Source of the DNA: Mesostigma viride
Lineage: Eukaryota; Streptophyta; Mesostigmatophyceae; Mesostigmatales; Mesostigmataceae
Length of the DNA stretch: 20,000 nt
Reading direction: 5' to 3'
Assembly: GCA_009746045.1 (NCBI GenBank)
Contig: RPFO01000103.1
Coordinates: 2,733,738 to 2,753,737 of the forward strand
Shown here: positions 17,607-20,000 of the stretch, piece after piece
How the letters are laid out: each line of letters begins with the position of its first letter
Position numbering within the stretch: the stretch's first letter is position 1
Program-made: the position numbers and the translations under genes
Notes under the pieces: generated by a model
Database searches by the model: none
What the model saw: only the letters and a program-made list of their open reading frames with translations
What the model was told of the DNA's origin: nothing

Positions 17607-18114
17607 GTAAGAAACTAATTGAAGCCCACGAATTTGTCATCATATGGAGCTGCTATGGCGGACCTAATGAATACATTTAGGATGCAAGGCATTGAAGGCA
17701 AGGATCCATCTACGCTGGTCAGATAGGCAGATTTACCCCCTTGGCTTATGTTAAGAGTTGAGTTACTGAGTACCCCCTTGGATTATGTGCGCTCGGTTGA
17801 TCTCAGGAGTCAGGACCCATTATTGCTTGTAGTACAGGTATATGGCGCAAAACCGTTCTGATTCTGGCATCCAATCTTCTCTCCAGGTACTAACTACTGA
17901 CGTAGTTCTGCCTGGTAGAAGAAGCCGTTACTGGTGAGATCGGCCACTATACTGTAGACTCTGCTGCCCATGTGCGGCGTGGGCAACAACAACAACAACA
18001 GACTCTGCTGCCCTTGTGCGGGATTCAACTAGAACTGGTGAGATGGGGGGCCGGTTGGCAGAATAATTCTGTGAGCGTCCCCGCGACGTTCCCCTTCGCT
18101 AATCGACACACGCT

Positions 18115-18252
18115 TTCCAATTACTGTATCTGTCAGGTCTGTTGTTAGTTGTTACCCAGCACTTGGTTCATATTCAGCGATGAGCTGATTCCAATAGTTG
18201 TATCTGTTGTTACCCACTTACACGATATGCGTTCATAATCAGCGATGAGCTG
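18115..18252 (+). repeat. Imperfect tandem duplication, about 65-73 bp
   Basis: Both copies start TTCCAAT, contain GTATCTG and GTTGTTACCCA, and end CAGCGATGAGCTG. The first is 18115-18187 and the second about 18189-18252. It lies in the intergenic region upstream of the LYR-like gene. Confidence 0.8.
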
Positions 18253-18462
18253 CCATGAACTCCATATTTTGTGCCTAAAATGAGTGCGTAAGAAGAAGCA
18301 TATGATTTCCGACATCTCCTCGAGAAGCTTTCAATAGCACAGGCTTCTTAAATTGCTAAAATAATGTGGCTGCACGGAGTAGCCCTGTTCATGCACGCCT
18401 TCCCTCGCATTTAGTTGCCCGCGGGTGAATTGGTAAACCGTGACAGAGTAGAGCAATTCACC

Positions 18463-18483
18463 ATGGCCGATGCCCCCAAATAA
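18463..18483 (+). promoter_or_regulatory. Possible upstream ORF of the LYR-like gene
   Basis: ATG GCC GAT GCC CCC AAA TAA encodes MADAPK and ends 89 nt before the main ATG. Its context (CACCATGG) is as good as the main start (CACCATGG). It acts only if transcription starts upstream of 18463, which the sequence does not show. Confidence 0.3.
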
Positions 18484-18572
18484 AAGCTGATTTGTCTTGG
18501 CTAAGCGCGTCGTGATAATTTGGCGCTATTCGACTAAGCATTATCTGGCGAGATACTTGATCGATCGACACC

Positions 18573-20000
18573 ATGGCGGACAAATTGATCCGCGTTGTGT
18601 ATCGCGACATTATGAAAAAGTACGTTTTCCCCACCAAGACAAGCTCGTGTTTGCGACGCCTGAGGTTTCCTTTAGCGTTTGCAAGGGTTCTAATGGCAAC
18701 CTCTATTGCTTGCGATTTTCTTCTTCCGCCCCCTTTTGGGTTTTCGGACCTACTCGTAACAGCGCGAAGATTTTTGACCGGCATCCCGAATTCAAGGTAC
18801 GCTTGGTCACCCACGAGTACGTTTGTAACGTGCTTGCGACCCCGCCTCCTCTTGCTGCACTTCTCGCTCTTTAGCTGTTCACTCTTGACAATTTCAGCAG
18901 AGGGGCGGTTGGATGCGGGAGATGCCCCCCATGGCCCCCGTGACCCCCATGGCGCACATGGCGCACATGTGGCACATGGCCCCCATGGCCCCCATGGCCC
19001 CCATGGCCCACATGGCCCACATGGCCCCCAGTGCCCCCTTGGCACCCATTGCCCCCATGGCCCCGATGGCCCCCATCCTGGCTGCCACCCGTGGTCGCCA
19101 GTTGACACGGGCGCTCTCTGCCTCTTGTGTCTCGCCACCCCCTCCAACCCACCCATCCCCCTTTCCCTCCCCTTCCCTCGCCCTCCTCTCTTCTCCCCTA
19201 CCCCCACCTAGCATGTGCCATGTGTATGAATGCGTGCTCGCACTGCCTGCGCATTCATGTGCATGTGCATGTGCATGTGCATGTGCATGTGCATGTGCAT
19301 GTGCATGTGCATGTGCATGTGCATGTGCATGTGCATGTGCATGTGCATGTGCATGTGCATGTGCATGTGCATGTGCATGTGCATGTGCATGTGCATGTGC
19401 ATGTGCATGTGCATGTGCATGTGCATGTGCATGTGCATGTGCATGTGCATGTGCATGTGCATGTCCATGTGCATGTGCATGTGCATGTGCATGTGCATGT
19501 GCATGTGCATGTGCATGTGCATGTGCATGTGCATGTGCATGTGGCATTGGCATGTGCATGTGCATGTGCATGTGCATGTGCATGTGCATGTGCATGTGCA
19601 TGTGGCATGTGCATGTGCATGTGCATGTGCATGTGCATGTGGATGTGGCATGTGCATGTGCACGTGCATGCACATGTGCATGTGGCAGGGCATGGCCCAC
19701 ATGACCTGCTTGTGTGTGTGTGTGTATGCATGCGTGTTTGGCACCTACCAGTGCCTGCTCACGCGCATGTGGCAGGACATGCCGGACGAGCGCTGGCTGG
19801 GGGTGACCCCGCCCGAGCGGCTGACCACCCTGCAGGGTGCGGGGGGGCGCTCCGCCGAAGGGGAGCCGCTGACCGTGGCCCCCGGCAACCTGCGGGGGAG
19901 CATCTATCGGCTGGACAGCTCGCTGATGGAGTTCTTCGAGGGCGCGCGGCTGTACACGCCCACGGCGGAGCTGCGGGAGCGCAGCCTGCTCGAGTTTGTG
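18573..20000 (+). CDS. Small LYR-motif-like protein, 3' partial (gene model)
   Basis: I infer three exons, all GT-AG and in phase. They are 18573-18619 (donor GTACGT), 18763-18796 (acceptor GTAACAG, donor GTACGC) and 19752 onward (acceptor CTACCAG). The spliced protein starts MADKLIRVVYRDIMKNAKIF, continues DRHPEFK CLLTRMWQDMPDERW and stays open to the window end (110 residues so far). VYRD near the N-terminus followed by a basic helical segment resembles LYR/Complex1-LYR proteins, which mostly bind acyl carrier protein and assist assembly of mitochondrial complexes or Fe-S insertion. The first residue of the motif is V, not L, and the rest is not recognised, so the family is tentative. The third exon is credible coding: open for 83 codons, acidic and aromatic, unlike its alternate frames. 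The end of the gene is outside. Confidence 0.55.
18921..19077 (+). repeat. 9-bp minisatellite ATGGCCCCC / ATGGCNCAC
   Basis: About 17 units of ATGGCCCCC, with variants such as ATGGCGCAC and ATGGCCCAC. In frame it would encode Met-Ala-Pro and Met-Ala-His triplets. The gene model places it in an intron. Confidence 0.9.
19256..19690 (+). repeat. (ATGTGC)n hexanucleotide tract, about 430 bp
   Basis: Nearly perfect from 19256 to 19542, with one change (GC to CC) at 19465. It then continues with TGG interruptions to about 19690. The unit alternates purine and pyrimidine throughout, which favours left-handed Z-DNA. A short (GT)n stretch follows at 19709-19723. Frames through it read as His-Ala, Cys-Ala or Met-His repeats and are not genes. 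Confidence 0.97.

Larger units (their letters stand above)
17192..18572. other. Divergent intergenic region
   Basis: It separates the katanin start (-) from the LYR-like start (+), so both promoters should lie here. TATATATA-like sequence occurs at about 17433-17441. It holds a short possible exon at 17538, a (CAA)n run near 17986-18000, a repeated AGACTCTGCTGCCC (near 17953 and 17999) and a tandem duplication at 18115-18252. No firm gene is seen. Confidence 0.55.
18797..19751 (+). other. Intron 2 of the LYR-like gene, 955 bp, mostly tandem repeats
   Basis: This is inferred from GTACGC at 18797 and CTACCAG ending at 19751. Most of it is the 9-bp minisatellite and the (ATGTGC)n tract, listed separately. 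Long frames here (Met-Ala-Pro, His-Ala, Cys-Ala or Met-His repeats) are repeat artefacts. Confidence 0.55.

Noticed and set aside
18458-19207. 249-codon - strand frame rich in basic residues
   Set aside because: Its N-terminal half is antisense to the minisatellite and the rest is antisense to the spliced + gene; no recognisable domain.
18913-19744. Long frames with His-Ala, Cys-Ala, Met-His or Met-Ala-Pro repeats
   Set aside because: Produced by the 9-bp and (ATGTGC)n repeats, which read open in several frames on both strands.

Overview
This window looks like nuclear DNA of a green alga (Chlorophyta). Three things suggest it. The coding DNA is GC-rich and rich in Ala, Gly and Arg. One gene has long, repeat-filled spliceosomal introns. 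There is a katanin p80 gene, and candidate TGTAA-type poly(A) signals (the usual green-algal form) follow both gene 3' ends. Nothing looks prokaryotic or organellar. I cannot name the species.

Layout. (1) 1-5310, + strand: the 3' two thirds of an equilibrative nucleoside transporter (ENT/SLC29) gene. Its exons are 613-816, 2079-2178, 2484-2588 and 3781-5310, and all phases match. The 5' exons lie upstream of the window. Several of its splice junctions are tandemly duplicated; the clearest case is an 87-bp unit carrying the 3' splice site, present three times. The introns hold polypurine, polypyrimidine and minisatellite tracts. (2) 5311-13131: an AT-richer nest of transposable elements. It contains decayed non-LTR retrotransposon (LINE) pieces on both strands and two short TTAA-flanked DNA transposons starting CCC and ending GGG (piggyBac-like, without a visible transposase), each inserted into a LINE copy. 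The two related LINE copies serve as each other's empty site, which fixes the ends of both DNA transposons. (3) 13132-14176: spacer plus the probable 3' UTR of the next gene. (4) 14177-17191, - strand: an apparently intronless katanin p80 (KATNB1/PF15) gene of 1004 codons, with an N-terminal WD40 propeller and a C-terminal con80 domain. (5) 17192-18572: divergent intergenic region. (6) 18573-20000, + strand: the start of a small gene that I assembled from three exons. It begins with an LYR-like motif, and its second intron contains a 9-bp minisatellite and a long (ATGTGC)n tract. It runs off the window.

The three host genes have no obvious shared pathway: nucleoside transport, microtubule severing (central-pair and ciliary function in green algae), and possibly mitochondrial assembly. 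The katanin and LYR-like genes are divergent and may share the 17192-18572 promoter region. The points most worth following up are the duplicated splice junctions, the TTAA elements with sub-terminal palindromes, and the common 3'-terminal hairpin plus TTAA-rich tail of the LINE copies, which seems to provide landing sites for the DNA transposons.
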